DNA from: Burkholderiaceae bacterium 26
GTDB lineage: Bacteria; Pseudomonadota; Gammaproteobacteria; Burkholderiales; Burkholderiaceae
Length of the DNA stretch: 64,000 nucleotides
Reading direction: 5' to 3'
Assembly (NCBI GenBank): GCA_000955795.1
Contig: JYOB01000016.1
Location: forward strand, 639,521 to 703,520
Positions 1-9,090 of the stretch are shown here, piece by piece. Both the position numbers and the translations under genes were made by a program. Under the pieces are notes generated by a model. It was not told the DNA's origin, made no database searches, and worked only from the letters and a program-made list of their open reading frames with translations. The first letter of the stretch is position 1. Every line of letters begins with the position of its first letter.

Positions 1-463
1 CCATGTCCAGCGCGAGGATGCTTGGCACGCGCGGAACGGGCTGCGCTTCAGTGCGCGGCTTGTTGCCCAGAAACTGCGACGGCGGCCCTTCAAGAAAGAT
101 GCTGAACGTGACATCGCGAACGCTCTCGGTCGAGACCCGACCCAACGATCGCACGGCCAGATTTGGCGCGGTGAGAAAGTCGATGAGGCTCAGGTTGTCG
201 ATCGTGTAGCGGGACAGTGATGCATCGAACGTATCCTCCGCTTGCTTGCCCGCAGGCCGAATGTCGTAGACCGGGCTCATCCGCTCCTGCCAGGCCAGAA
301 AGCTCTTTCGTGCGTCGCCTTGAACGCTGAAATCGCTATGCACGATGCCGGGTGCGAGCGTCGGTTGCTCGGGCAACAACAGGCGGCTGAGTGGCGGCGC
401 AGTGTGGAGCGCATCGCCGTTCAATGCAGTGCGCATCGCGGAGTCTCGAAATCGGTCCGCCAT
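1..463 (-). CDS. AraC-family transcriptional regulator, N-terminal part (runs off the window)
   Basis: This is the first 154 codons of a protein cut by the window edge. The ATG at 463 is the start because an in-frame TGA lies three codons upstream. The translation has a region with FLAWQERMSPVYDI near residue 45, then a beta-rich stretch containing SRYTIDNLSLIDFLTAP, which is typical of the N-terminal ligand-sensing domain of AraC_binding_2-type (PF14525) regulators. The C-terminal AraC HTH would lie outside the window, so the family call rests on the sensing domain only. It probably controls genes to the left; nothing here shows its target. Confidence 0.6.
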   Translation of the reverse strand, partial: MADRFRDSAMRTALNGDALHTAPPLSRLLLPEQPTLAPGIVHSDFSVQGDARKSFLAWQERMSPVYDIRPAGKQAEDTFDASLSRYTIDNLSLIDFLTAPNLAVRSLGRVSTESVRDVTFSIFLEGPPSQFLGNKPRTEAQPVPRVPSILALDM

Positions 464-671
464 GGTGGCGCGTCACACGGCGGGCGAACGTTAGCCGTGA
501 GCGGGCAATGTTTCATGCAAGAGCGTCCCCGTCCCGTGAGTATTTTGTGGTGCGGCTTTTATGTACCGCTTCTTATCGCTGGGACTGTATCGAATAAATC
601 GCGGGCGACGCAGCGCTCCCCCACAAAGGGTGAGGCACGGGACCAACACTGCGCAGCGCTTTTGGCGGCAC
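464..671. other. Intergenic region between the araC-type gene and the glycosyltransferase gene
   Basis: This 208-bp stretch holds the promoter region of the leftward AraC-type gene and the 3' flank of the leftward glycosyltransferase gene. I see no convincing ORF, terminator with a T-tract or operator. Confidence 0.4.
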
Positions 672-1853
672 CTAAGGGCGCTGCGTCAGCGCATCCTCCA
701 TCAATCCCGTCACCTCTTCCAAGGCGCGATCGCGCGGCACGCTGTGGTGGCGCGCCGCAATGGTGCGTGCCGCGTCACGGTATTTGGGGTTGCCCAACAG
801 ATCGTGGAGCACCGCGCGGAACCCGGTCCCCACATACGCCGGCAGGATGCCAAGGCCGGCACCCATGGCGGCTACGCGCTCGGTGACCATCAGTTGCTCG
901 ATATGCTGCGGGAGAAGCAGCATCGGCACACCGGCCAGCAAGCAGTTCAATGCCGTGCCGTGGCCCGCGTGGGTGATGGCCAGCGTGCAGCCGGCAAGCA
1001 GGGGGAGCAGCCGTACGGGCTGCCGATAGAGCCGCAGGCCGCGGTGGCGGTTTGCCGTCTCCCAGCTGAGGTCTGGGATGACCGCAATCACTTCGGCGCC
1101 GGAGGCTTCCAGCGCTGTCAGCACGGTATCCAGCCAGGGCTGCACTTGTAGATACACGAAGACGTGCGGCTTGTCGGGTTGCTGCCATTGCACGCGTTCG
1201 CCCGTGTCCGGCTCGGGTATCGGGCCGAGAAAGGTGGTGCCAGGCGGCCGCAACGGGGCGTAGTGGTCCAGCTCCGGTAGCGTCAACAGCCGGGTGTGGT
1301 CAGCGGTGAGTAACGTCGTGAGCGGTTGTGGCGAATCGAACAACGCTTGGATGTTGCGCTCCACGGCGGCCTGCGTTTGCGCGTGCGCTTCAGCGTTGCT
1401 CGCTTCCCAGGGGCGGAAACACGGTGCCGGAGAGAGCGTGGGCGGGATGGTAAAGCCGGTGCCGACCTGGACAGTGCCGATGCCTGCGCGCTTGGCGGCC
1501 AAGAGCGCAAGCGGCGCGTGGTCGATCACGACCAGATCCGGTTGGAGCGTGGCATACAGGTGCTGCCAGGCTTGCACCATGCCCCCCAGCAGATCGGGCT
1601 GCGTGGCGCCATAGGTGGCGAGAATGTCGGCGTAGGTCGCAATCTCGCGGCCCAGCGTTGTGACGTTCGTCGGCGTTGGGCAGGCAAACCAGCGAATGCC
1701 GTGAGGCGCCAGGTAGCGCTGGGCCGAGGCCATCGATTTCAGCCCGAACACCACCTCGTGGCCACGCGCTTGTAGCGCCAGGGCAATCGGCAGCAGGCGC
1801 CACAGATGCCCGTGGTTCTCACCCAACTCCCACGTAAAAATGATCCGGCTCAT
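672..1853 (-). CDS. Family 1 (UDP-glycosyltransferase/MGT-like) glycosyltransferase
   Basis: A 393-residue protein starting MSRIIFTWELGENHGH, typical of GT-B fold macrolide/sterol-type glycosyltransferases, where GHxxR/W near the start binds the acceptor. The C-terminal half carries the nucleotide-sugar motif THAGHGTALNCLLAGVPMLL followed by PQHIEQ, the donor-binding signature of the UGT/MGT family. The ATG at 1853 was chosen over an upstream in-frame ATG at 1913 because the family motif begins there. It would be cytoplasmic, moving a sugar from an NDP-sugar to a lipid or small molecule. It lies upstream of, and opposite to, the autotransporter/sulfotransferase block, so a role in surface glycan or glycolipid synthesis is possible but only inferred from position. 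Confidence 0.75.
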   Translation of the reverse strand: MSRIIFTWELGENHGHLWRLLPIALALQARGHEVVFGLKSMASAQRYLAPHGIRWFACPTPTNVTTLGREIATYADILATYGATQPDLLGGMVQAWQHLYATLQPDLVVIDHAPLALLAAKRAGIGTVQVGTGFTIPPTLSPAPCFRPWEASNAEAHAQTQAAVERNIQALFDSPQPLTTLLTADHTRLLTLPELDHYAPLRPPGTTFLGPIPEPDTGERVQWQQPDKPHVFVYLQVQPWLDTVLTALEASGAEVIAVIPDLSWETANRHRGLRLYRQPVRLLPLLAGCTLAITHAGHGTALNCLLAGVPMLLLPQHIEQLMVTERVAAMGAGLGILPAYVGTGFRAVLHDLLGNPKYRDAARTIAARHHSVPRDRALEEVTGLMEDALTQRP

Positions 1854-2358
1854 GCACGGTCTCGGTGCGTGATGGTGCGCGTTGGCGTCGCGGGAGTGCG
1901 TGGGTGCATGCAAAGGGTTCCGGGCGATGGCGCTCGGATCTTATCGATATTTCCACGCCGCGCGGAACTTTTCAAAAACTGAGACGCACGGTCAAGACTG
2001 GCCCAAAAAAAATCGTCACTATCGGGTCCGACACACATGTGTCAGCAGTCCGGGGGGAGTCGGTAGCGGCTCAGGGCTGTCGGTCAAACGCTCGCGTGCG
2101 GCATCCGGTGCCGCGTCAGAACAGAGCCAGCCGGCAGGTTTGCCTGATCCAAGAACGTGGCTTGCAGAGGCGCGCAGAACATAACAGCGCCATTTGCCGG
2201 AACGTACCGGATTGCGAAACGGGGAAGTCGTTCGACGCAAGCAAACCGCACAGTGTTGAGGCTCGGGGGAAACCGACAGGCAGACCTTGAGCCTCAACAC
2301 CTGTGGCGGGGCGCCGCTCGAATTGGCCGTTCAACCGCCTATCTCAGGTACGAAAACA
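1854..2358. other. Divergent intergenic region upstream of the autotransporter
   Basis: About 505 bp between the leftward glycosyltransferase gene and the rightward autotransporter gene. Promoters for both must lie here. It has an A-rich patch around 1970-2015 and scattered short ORFs without family features. I found no operator or RNA structure that I would defend. Confidence 0.4.
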
Positions 2359-5300
2359 ATGGCTCAACGCAATCAGTTTCCTAAACAGAGCACCTTGGCG
2401 CTGGCAATCGCGGCTGCGCTCTCCAGCATGGTCCCGGCCATCGCTGCGGCCGATACGACTGTCAGCACTGCGCTCACCACCTCGCAGTTCTGGGGCGCCG
2501 GCAACTACACGGTAACCAGCAGTGGCAGCGTTTCAAGCGCTGGCACTGCGCTGGGGACCGATGGCACGCTCGGCACGCTCAGCAACAGCGGCTCGATCGT
2601 CGGGAGCAATGCCGGAATTTCCTCTTACGGTGGCTCGATCGATACGTTGAACAACGCGGCCGGCGGCGTTATCGGTGCGATCGGCCAGGCGGGGCGCAAC
2701 GGCAAGGACGGCGGAATCATAATGCCGCCAATGCCGGGGCCCGGCGGGGCAGGGAGTGGGGGCGAAAACGCGTTTGGCCTGGCGGCAAGCAACATCACGA
2801 CGCTGAACAACAACGGCACGATCATGGGCGTCGGCGGTAACGGCGGCGCCGGCGGTTCTGGCGTGCCCGGCGGTGTAGGCGGCGCTGGCGGTAGCGGCAC
2901 GGGCCTGATCAACAGCGCGCTGATCACGACGCTGAACAACGGCGGCACCATCCTTGGCCAGGGTGGCCAAGGTGGCGCTGGCGGCACGGGCGCTGCAGGC
3001 GGCGTCGGCGGCAACGGCTTCGGCATTCAGAACCAAGGGACCATCGTCTCGCTCAGCAACACCGGCGCCATCAGCGGAACCGGTGGCAATAACGGAACCG
3101 GCACCAATGGCGCGGGTACGGGCAGCGGCTTTGGCATTTCCAACAGCGGTGCGATCACCACGCTGAACAACGCTGCGAGCGGCACCATCCAAGGTGGTGT
3201 GAACGGCATCCTCAACAGTGCCGCGATCGGTACGTTGACGAACAGCGGCACCATCAGTGGTACCAGTGGCACCTCCGTTGGCATCACAAACTACGGCGGT
3301 ACGATCATCGGGTTGACCAACAACGCGAGCGGCCTCATTAGCGGTGGCGTCGCAGGTATCAACAACTTCGCCACGATCCAGACGCTGAGCAACAGCGGCA
3401 CCATTCTTGGCCTCCCCTCGGGTACTGGTCCGCAGAATGCCGGTGTTGTCAACGGTGGTTCGATCGGCACGCTCACCAACAGCGGCAGCATTAGCGGCGG
3501 CGGCGTCGGTATCACCAACCAAGGAACGATCAACGCGCTGACCAACAGCGGTGTGATCAGCGGTCGCGCCCCAGGCCTCTACAACACCAGCACGATCGGC
3601 ACGCTGGTCAACCGCGGAACGATCAGCGGCGGAACGGTGGGCACCATGCCTTTTGTCGCCGGCATTCTCAACGTTGGAACGATCGGCGCGCTGGATAACA
3701 GCGGCACCATCACCGGCGCCGGCAATGCCATCAACAGCACCGGGTCGATTGGCCCGATCACCAACTCGGGCGTGATTGCCGGCAATATCACGAACGGGAG
3801 CCCTCAAGATCTGAACATCAATGGTGGAACGGGCACGACATTCGGCACCCTGACCGGCTTTGGCGGAACGATCGGTAGCATCGTCAGCCCCAGCGCGGGC
3901 GTCGTATTCGGCTCGGGCAACCTGGTGCTGAATGACAACATCGGTGTCGTGCTCCCCTCTCCCATCAACCCGGCCAGCGTTCGCACGGCCGGTGCCGCCT
4001 CCACCGGTTCGGTGGCGGTGAGCAACACGGGCGCGGTCCTGCAAGTCAACAACCCGATCACCATTACCGGCACCTACAGCCAGAGTGCGGCCGGTACGCT
4101 GCAGATTGGCGTGAACACTGGTGCGGTGACCAACGGCTCGCTCACCGGCGACAGTGGCTACGGTCGACTGGTGGTTTCGGGTGCAGTGAATCTTGCCGCG
4201 GGTTCGGCCGTTTCGTTTGCGCAGGTCAATCCGTATCCGTTTGCCGCGGGTCAGCGTTATGTGATCGTTGATGCGTCCAGCACCGGCACCAACTACAACG
4301 AAGGCACGCTGCGGTATGGGATTCGCGGCTACAACAGTGTCCTGACCGGCGCCAACGTTACAGCCAACGGCCGCAGCGATCTGGTGGTGACCGTGGTCAG
4401 CGCAGATCTGATCCCGACCACGAGCCCCACGCCGGCACCCGCTCCGGCACCTGCTCCGGCTCCCGCGCCTGCACCGGTCCCCAGCCCGGCGACTGTGCCG
4501 AACGCCCAAGCGGCGCTCACGGGTCTGTCGCAGTACACGGGCATCAGCGATCCGGGCCTGCTGAACCTGTACAACGCCTCGATGGCGCTGAACCTGGGCA
4601 GCACCGACGCCGCCAACCACGCCGGCAAGCAACTGAACCCGGTGTCGCAGGGGTCGACGGCCCAGGCCGCACTGGCACCGACGCTGGATGTGCTCAACAT
4701 CATCTCCACGCATGCCGACAGCATGCGCCTTGCCCAGGCCGGTGGCCTGAGCGGTGTTTCGACCGGTGAAGCGGCTCCGGCATGGGGCGTGTGGGGCCAG
4801 GCATTTGGCGGCCACGCACACCAGGGCCAGCGCGATCAGGTGGACGGCTACAGCGCCAACTTCGGCGGCTTGCTGTTCGGCGTCGATCACGCGGTCAGCG
4901 ACGCATGGCGCGCGGGCGGTGTGTTCAGCTACAGCAACGCCAAGATCAGCAACACGGGCGACACCGATGGCAACTCGACGCGTGTGAATTCGTTCGGCCT
5001 GATGGGCTACGCCAGCTACTCGGGCAGCCCGTGGTACGCGAACCTGTCGGCCGGTGCCGTGCAGCAGCACTACGACACCACCCGCGCCGTCAACTTCCCC
5101 GGCTTCTCGGGCAACGCCAACGGCAGCTTCAGCGGTACACAGTACGTGGCCCGCGCCGAAGCCGGCTATCCGTTCGCCACGGCCGTGGCCACGGTCACGC
5201 CGCTGGCCAGCCTGACGTATGGCTACCTGCGTCAGAACGGCTACACCGAATCGGGCGGCAATGGTGCAGCGCTGTCGGTGGGCGCGTCGCACACGACGTC

Positions 5301-5622
5301 GGTCACCAGCGACATCGGCGTGAAGTTCTCGCGCGAGCTCGCAACCTCGTACGGCACGCTCGTGCCGGAACTGCAGGTCGCATGGCGCCATGAGTACAAC
5401 AACACGCGCACTCAGACGCAGGCCAGCTTTGCAGCAGACCCGACGGGCCAGACCAGCTTCACGTCGTTGGGTGCCAGCCCTGTGACGGATTCGGCGGTGC
5501 TGTCTGCCGGCGTCAAGTTGCTGCGTGCGAACAACCTGAGCATCAGCGCGCGCTACTCGCTGCAAGTGGGCAGCGGGTACGTGTCGCATGCCGGCAGTCT
5601 GCAACTGCGTCAGTTGTTCTAA
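2359..5622 (+). CDS. Autotransporter outer-membrane protein with repetitive passenger
   Basis: A 1087-residue type Va secretion protein. A signal peptide follows the ATG at 2359 (lysine, then a hydrophobic run ending PAIAA). Residues of roughly 40-490 form a passenger made of degenerate repeats of the type TLxNSGTIxG, interrupted by Gly-rich GGxGGAGG stretches; this pattern folds as a beta-helix in known autotransporters. A Pro-Ala linker (repeated AP) lies at about residues 690-715. The last ~270 residues are a beta-barrel (WGVWGQAFGG onward) ending in a terminal Phe preceded by alternating hydrophobic residues, as expected for BAM-dependent insertion. The passenger would be displayed at the surface. 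The next operon encodes a sulfotransferase, a glycosyltransferase-like TPR protein and APS kinase, so the Ser/Thr/Asn-rich passenger is a candidate for modification (inference). A terminator-like hairpin follows the stop. Confidence 0.88.
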   Translation: MAQRNQFPKQSTLALAIAAALSSMVPAIAAADTTVSTALTTSQFWGAGNYTVTSSGSVSSAGTALGTDGTLGTLSNSGSIVGSNAGISSYGGSIDTLNNAAGGVIGAIGQAGRNGKDGGIIMPPMPGPGGAGSGGENAFGLAASNITTLNNNGTIMGVGGNGGAGGSGVPGGVGGAGGSGTGLINSALITTLNNGGTILGQGGQGGAGGTGAAGGVGGNGFGIQNQGTIVSLSNTGAISGTGGNNGTGTNGAGTGSGFGISNSGAITTLNNAASGTIQGGVNGILNSAAIGTLTNSGTISGTSGTSVGITNYGGTIIGLTNNASGLISGGVAGINNFATIQTLSNSGTILGLPSGTGPQNAGVVNGGSIGTLTNSGSISGGGVGITNQGTINALTNSGVISGRAPGLYNTSTIGTLVNRGTISGGTVGTMPFVAGILNVGTIGALDNSGTITGAGNAINSTGSIGPITNSGVIAGNITNGSPQDLNINGGTGTTFGTLTGFGGTIGSIVSPSAGVVFGSGNLVLNDNIGVVLPSPINPASVRTAGAASTGSVAVSNTGAVLQVNNPITITGTYSQSAAGTLQIGVNTGAVTNGSLTGDSGYGRLVVSGAVNLAAGSAVSFAQVNPYPFAAGQRYVIVDASSTGTNYNEGTLRYGIRGYNSVLTGANVTANGRSDLVVTVVSADLIPTTSPTPAPAPAPAPAPAPAPVPSPATVPNAQAALTGLSQYTGISDPGLLNLYNASMALNLGSTDAANHAGKQLNPVSQGSTAQAALAPTLDVLNIISTHADSMRLAQAGGLSGVSTGEAAPAWGVWGQAFGGHAHQGQRDQVDGYSANFGGLLFGVDHAVSDAWRAGGVFSYSNAKISNTGDTDGNSTRVNSFGLMGYASYSGSPWYANLSAGAVQQHYDTTRAVNFPGFSGNANGSFSGTQYVARAEAGYPFATAVATVTPLASLTYGYLRQNGYTESGGNGAALSVGASHTTSVTSDIGVKFSRELATSYGTLVPELQVAWRHEYNNTRTQTQASFAADPTGQTSFTSLGASPVTDSAVLSAGVKLLRANNLSISARYSLQVGSGYVSHAGSLQLRQLF

Positions 5623-5645
5623 TGACTTGAAGTGATGTGCCAATG

Positions 5646-5673
5646 GCGCGCTCTCCCGAAAGGGGAAGCGCGC
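5646..5673 (+). terminator. Hairpin terminator after the autotransporter gene
   Basis: GCGCGCT at 5646-5652 pairs with AGCGCGC at 5667-5673, extended by a CCC/GGG segment around a GAAA tetraloop with two mismatches between. A moderately T-rich stretch follows (TCATTGCTTTA). Its place 24 bp after the autotransporter stop supports a Rho-independent terminator that separates this gene from the sulfotransferase operon. Confidence 0.6.
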
Positions 5674-5842
5674 TCATTGCTTTATGGGCAGTCGATCCGC
5701 CTGCCTCAGAGCAGGCGTCTGCGCCCCGTTCCTCTAAGCCAGAAAAGCGATACCGAAGGGCGCGTTTTTTGCGGGAAGGTGCGTGCTTCCTTCTAGTACG
5801 ATCACGCGCTTGCTGTCATCAAGCGACCCTCTGGAGCCCCGC

Positions 5843-7930
5843 ATGTCGAGCGCGCCCAACACAGACCCCATCAGCATTCCCGAAGCGCTCGATCGTGCGC
5901 ATGCGCACTGGAATGCCGGCCAGGTGGCCGAGGCCGAAGTCTATTGTCAGCGCGTGCTGGCGGCATTCCCAGGCCAGGCCGATGCGCTGCACCTGCTTGG
6001 GCTCATGGCCCACGCCTACGGCAACCTTGACTTGGCCATCGCGCAACTGCGTCAGGCCTGCATGGCGCCGCGTGCCCCTGCCATTTACTTCAGCAACCTG
6101 GCCGAGATGTATCGCCAGAAGGGCATGCTGGTCGAAGGAGAGGAGGCCGCCCAGCGCGCGGTGGCGATGGACCCATCGCTCGTGCCGGGTTGGAACAACC
6201 TCGGCATCCTGCTGCAGGAAGCGGGCAAGCTGGAGCAGAGCCTTGCGTGCCTCGAACGGGTTGTGGCGCTCACGCCCGATGCTCCCGAAGCACACAACAA
6301 TCTGGCCAATACCTATCGACGCCTGGACAGGCTTGGGCAAGCAGAGCAGCACTATCGCCAAGCGCTGGCGCTGAACCCGCACTATGCCGAGGCGCACAGC
6401 AACCTCGCTTTCCTGCTGACCGGGCAAGGACAGTACGACCAGGCTGCCGCAGAAGCGCGCCTGGCCATCCAGCTCAACCCGCGTCTGGTTGATGCCTACC
6501 TGAACCTGGCCGATGTGGAGGTGACACGCCATCGGCATGCCGCAGCGCTCCAGGTGCTGGACGCGTTGCAGGCCTTCGCCCCACAGCATCCCGCCGGTTT
6601 GACCGCCCGTGCGAAAGCGTTGACTCAACTTGAGCGCCTGGACGCCGCCCTCGCTTGCGCGCAGCAAGCCATGACATTGGCGCCGCGCAGTGCCGAAGCC
6701 CATCATGCGCTGGCGCAGGTGCTTCAGGCGCTGGGCAAAACCGACGAGGCGCTCGCGCATTTCGAGCAGGCCGCAGCGTTGCCCGGCACGGTGCGGGAAG
6801 AGGCGTTGATCGGGCGCGCCACGCTCCTGATGGAGTCCGGTCAGAAGGACGCGGCTCGGATGGCTTTCGACCAGGCGCTGTCGATATTTCCAGCTTCCAT
6901 ACGTGTGCTGACGGCACGCGCCGAGGTCAAGACATTCCATGCCGACGATCCGGATGTTGGCGCCATCGAAGCCTGGCTCGCCAACGAAGCACAGAAGCCG
7001 TTGAACGAACGCATCTCGGCGCATTTCGCGTTGGGCAAGGCCTATCTGGACCTGCAGGACGCGCCGCGCGCCTTCACGCACCTGCATACCGCAAACCAGC
7101 AAAAGCGCTCGACATTCAGCTACGACGCCACGGCGACCCAGCAATGGATGGAGCGCATCGCTGAAGTCTTCACAGCCGAGCGGATGGAGCGTCTGGCGGG
7201 CGCCGGCGCGCAGTCGGATCTGCCGGTATTCATCATCGGCATGCCGCGCTCGGGCACCACGCTGGTCGAACAGATCCTGTCGTCGCACTCGCAGGTCATG
7301 GGTGCGGGCGAGCTTTCGACGCTGCGCCTGGTGGTGGAGGGCGCCGGTCCATTCCCCGACATTGCGCAGGTGCTGAGCGTAGAGGACACGCAGCGCCAGG
7401 GCCGCGCCTACCTAAACCGTACTGAACCGTTGGCACAAGGTCGGCAACGTCTGATCGACAAGATGCCGGGCAACTTTCTGTATGCGGGACTGATCCCGCT
7501 GATCATGCCGGGTGCCCACATCATCCATTGCCGGCGCAATCCGGTGGACACGTGCCTATCGTGCTACACGAAGCAATTCAGCGGTGAGCAGCCGTTCTCC
7601 TACGATCTGGCGGAGCTTGGTGCGTTCTACACCGACTATCAGAAGCTGATGGCCCATTGGACCCAGGTCCTGCCGGCCGATCGATTCATCGAAGTCGACT
7701 ATGAACGTATGGTGGATGATCTGGAGGGGGAAGCGAGACGTTTGGTGGGCTTCCTCGGTCTGCCTTGGGAAGACGCCTGTCTGCGTTTCCACGCAAACGA
7801 ACGGGTAGTGCGTACCGCCAGCGTCAACCAGGTGCGCCAACCGATCTACACCACATCCAAGGGACGCTGGCACAAGTACGCCAACCATCTTGGCCCGCTG
7901 CTTGCTGCACTCGGGATGAGCGCGCCATGA
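5843..7930 (+). CDS. TPR-repeat sulfotransferase
   Basis: A 695-residue fusion. Residues ~10-420 are tandem tetratricopeptide repeats, with recurring patterns such as AxxxLGxxxxxxGxxxxA and PxxAEAHxNLA. Residues ~455-695 are a sulfotransferase domain of the Sulfotransfer_3 type. The PAPS 5'-phosphosulfate-binding loop is PRSGTT at residues 468-473, preceded by VFIIGM and followed by LVEQILSSHS. A later CRRNPVDTCLSCY segment matches the family's 3'-phosphate-binding region. It would transfer sulfate from PAPS to a hydroxyl on a protein or glycan bound through the TPRs; the acceptor is unknown. The ATG at 5843 has GGAG about 8 nt upstream and removes a non-conserved 20-residue extension. Its stop overlaps the next start (ATGA), and APS kinase lies three genes downstream in the same operon. 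Confidence 0.87.
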   Translation: MSSAPNTDPISIPEALDRAHAHWNAGQVAEAEVYCQRVLAAFPGQADALHLLGLMAHAYGNLDLAIAQLRQACMAPRAPAIYFSNLAEMYRQKGMLVEGEEAAQRAVAMDPSLVPGWNNLGILLQEAGKLEQSLACLERVVALTPDAPEAHNNLANTYRRLDRLGQAEQHYRQALALNPHYAEAHSNLAFLLTGQGQYDQAAAEARLAIQLNPRLVDAYLNLADVEVTRHRHAAALQVLDALQAFAPQHPAGLTARAKALTQLERLDAALACAQQAMTLAPRSAEAHHALAQVLQALGKTDEALAHFEQAAALPGTVREEALIGRATLLMESGQKDAARMAFDQALSIFPASIRVLTARAEVKTFHADDPDVGAIEAWLANEAQKPLNERISAHFALGKAYLDLQDAPRAFTHLHTANQQKRSTFSYDATATQQWMERIAEVFTAERMERLAGAGAQSDLPVFIIGMPRSGTTLVEQILSSHSQVMGAGELSTLRLVVEGAGPFPDIAQVLSVEDTQRQGRAYLNRTEPLAQGRQRLIDKMPGNFLYAGLIPLIMPGAHIIHCRRNPVDTCLSCYTKQFSGEQPFSYDLAELGAFYTDYQKLMAHWTQVLPADRFIEVDYERMVDDLEGEARRLVGFLGLPWEDACLRFHANERVVRTASVNQVRQPIYTTSKGRWHKYANHLGPLLAALGMSAP

Positions 7931-9090
7931 ATTATGTCGATGTCGCGACGATAGAACGCCAGGGCCGCGCCTTGCTGGCCGATGGGCGCCTGAACGAGGC
8001 CGAGGCGCTGGTGCGGCCATGGTTGGCATCCGGCACCGGCCCGTTGATCTTGTGGCAGGTGCTGGCCGACGCGATTCGCCCGCAAGGCAAGATTGCCGAG
8101 ACACAGGCCATTCAAGAGATGCTGGTGGCCAACATGCCCGGCAATCTCACCGCGCGCTTCAATCTGGCCGAAACGCTGCTGCTGCAAGGCGATTTTGAGC
8201 GTGGCTGGCGCGAGTACCACCATCGCTACGGCATGCCGCACACCGCGGCCATCGAGCGCAAGGTGCAACGTCCGCGCTGGGACGGCCGGCCCATTCCCGG
8301 CAAGACGCTGTTAATCCACGATGAACAGGGTTACGGCGATACGTTCCAGTTCCTGCGCATGGTGCGCTGGGCAAAGGAGCGCAGCGGCGCGCGCGTCATC
8401 CTGGAGGTGAACGCGGAAAGCGCATCGCTGGCCAGCCGTTACCAAGGCTTTGATGCACTGACGGCGCGCGGCCAATTGCCGCCTGCATTCGACGTGCATT
8501 GCGAGCTGATGAGCCTGCCGATGGTGATGGGCCTGAAGCTGTCTGATTTGCCTGGTGCCACCCCGTATCTGTCGGCGGACCCGCAACGCGTGGCCAAGTG
8601 GCAGGCGCGCCTGGCCGGGTTGCCGCGCCCGCTGGTGGCGCTGGTCTGGGCCGGGCGGCCCACGCACGTCAACGATGCGAATCGCTCGATGAAGCTGGCG
8701 GACCTCGCACCGTTGTGCAGGCCCGACGTCACGTTCCTCGCCATCCAGAAAGGTCCGGCCGCACAGCAGGCCGCGTCGCCACCGCCCGGTATGTCGATGG
8801 TGACGCTCGGCAACGAGATTCAGGACTTTGAAGACACTGCCGCCATCCTCGCCGTGGCCGATCTGCTGATCTCGGTGGATTCGTCGCCGGTGCATCTGGC
8901 AGGCGCGCTCGGTCGCCCCGCATGGGTGATGCTGCCGTTCGTGCCGGACTGGCGCTGGCTGCTCGGTCGCAATGACACGCCGTGGTACCCGAGCGTGCGC
9001 CTGTTCCGCCAGCCGTCTCGTGGCGATTGGGACAGCGTCATGGGTGCCATGGCGCAGGCGCTGGCACAACTCGGGGGCGTACACGCATGA
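7927..9090 (+). CDS. TPR protein with GT9/heptosyltransferase-like domain
   Basis: A 387-residue protein whose first ~110 residues are TPR-like (LADGRLNEAEALV, ARFNLAETLLLQGDFERGWREY). The rest resembles the glycosyltransferase-like domain often fused to TPRs: HDEQGYGDTFQFLRM, LVALVWAGRPTHVNDANRS, then VDSSPVHLAGALGRPAWVML and PDWRWLLGRNDTPWYPS, corresponding to the GT-B donor-binding part of heptosyltransferase-like enzymes. Activity is not proven by the sequence. It overlaps the TPR-sulfotransferase by 4 nt and the following gene by 4 nt, so the three are almost certainly translationally coupled. The context suggests glycosylation of the same acceptor that is sulfated, perhaps the upstream autotransporter passenger (inference). 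Confidence 0.78.
   Translation: MNYVDVATIERQGRALLADGRLNEAEALVRPWLASGTGPLILWQVLADAIRPQGKIAETQAIQEMLVANMPGNLTARFNLAETLLLQGDFERGWREYHHRYGMPHTAAIERKVQRPRWDGRPIPGKTLLIHDEQGYGDTFQFLRMVRWAKERSGARVILEVNAESASLASRYQGFDALTARGQLPPAFDVHCELMSLPMVMGLKLSDLPGATPYLSADPQRVAKWQARLAGLPRPLVALVWAGRPTHVNDANRSMKLADLAPLCRPDVTFLAIQKGPAAQQAASPPPGMSMVTLGNEIQDFEDTAAILAVADLLISVDSSPVHLAGALGRPAWVMLPFVPDWRWLLGRNDTPWYPSVRLFRQPSRGDWDSVMGAMAQALAQLGGVHA

Noticed and set aside
2533..5643. A 1036-codon open frame antisense to the autotransporter
   Set aside because: It arises from the codon bias of the repetitive passenger; the translation is Arg/Ala-rich low-complexity sequence without any domain, while the plus-strand frame has a signal peptide, repeats and barrel.
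5843..7930. Treating the TPR-sulfotransferase as a glycosyltransferase of the SPINDLY/OGT type
   Set aside because: The C-terminal domain has the PRSGTT PAPS loop of sulfotransferases and no GT41 motifs.
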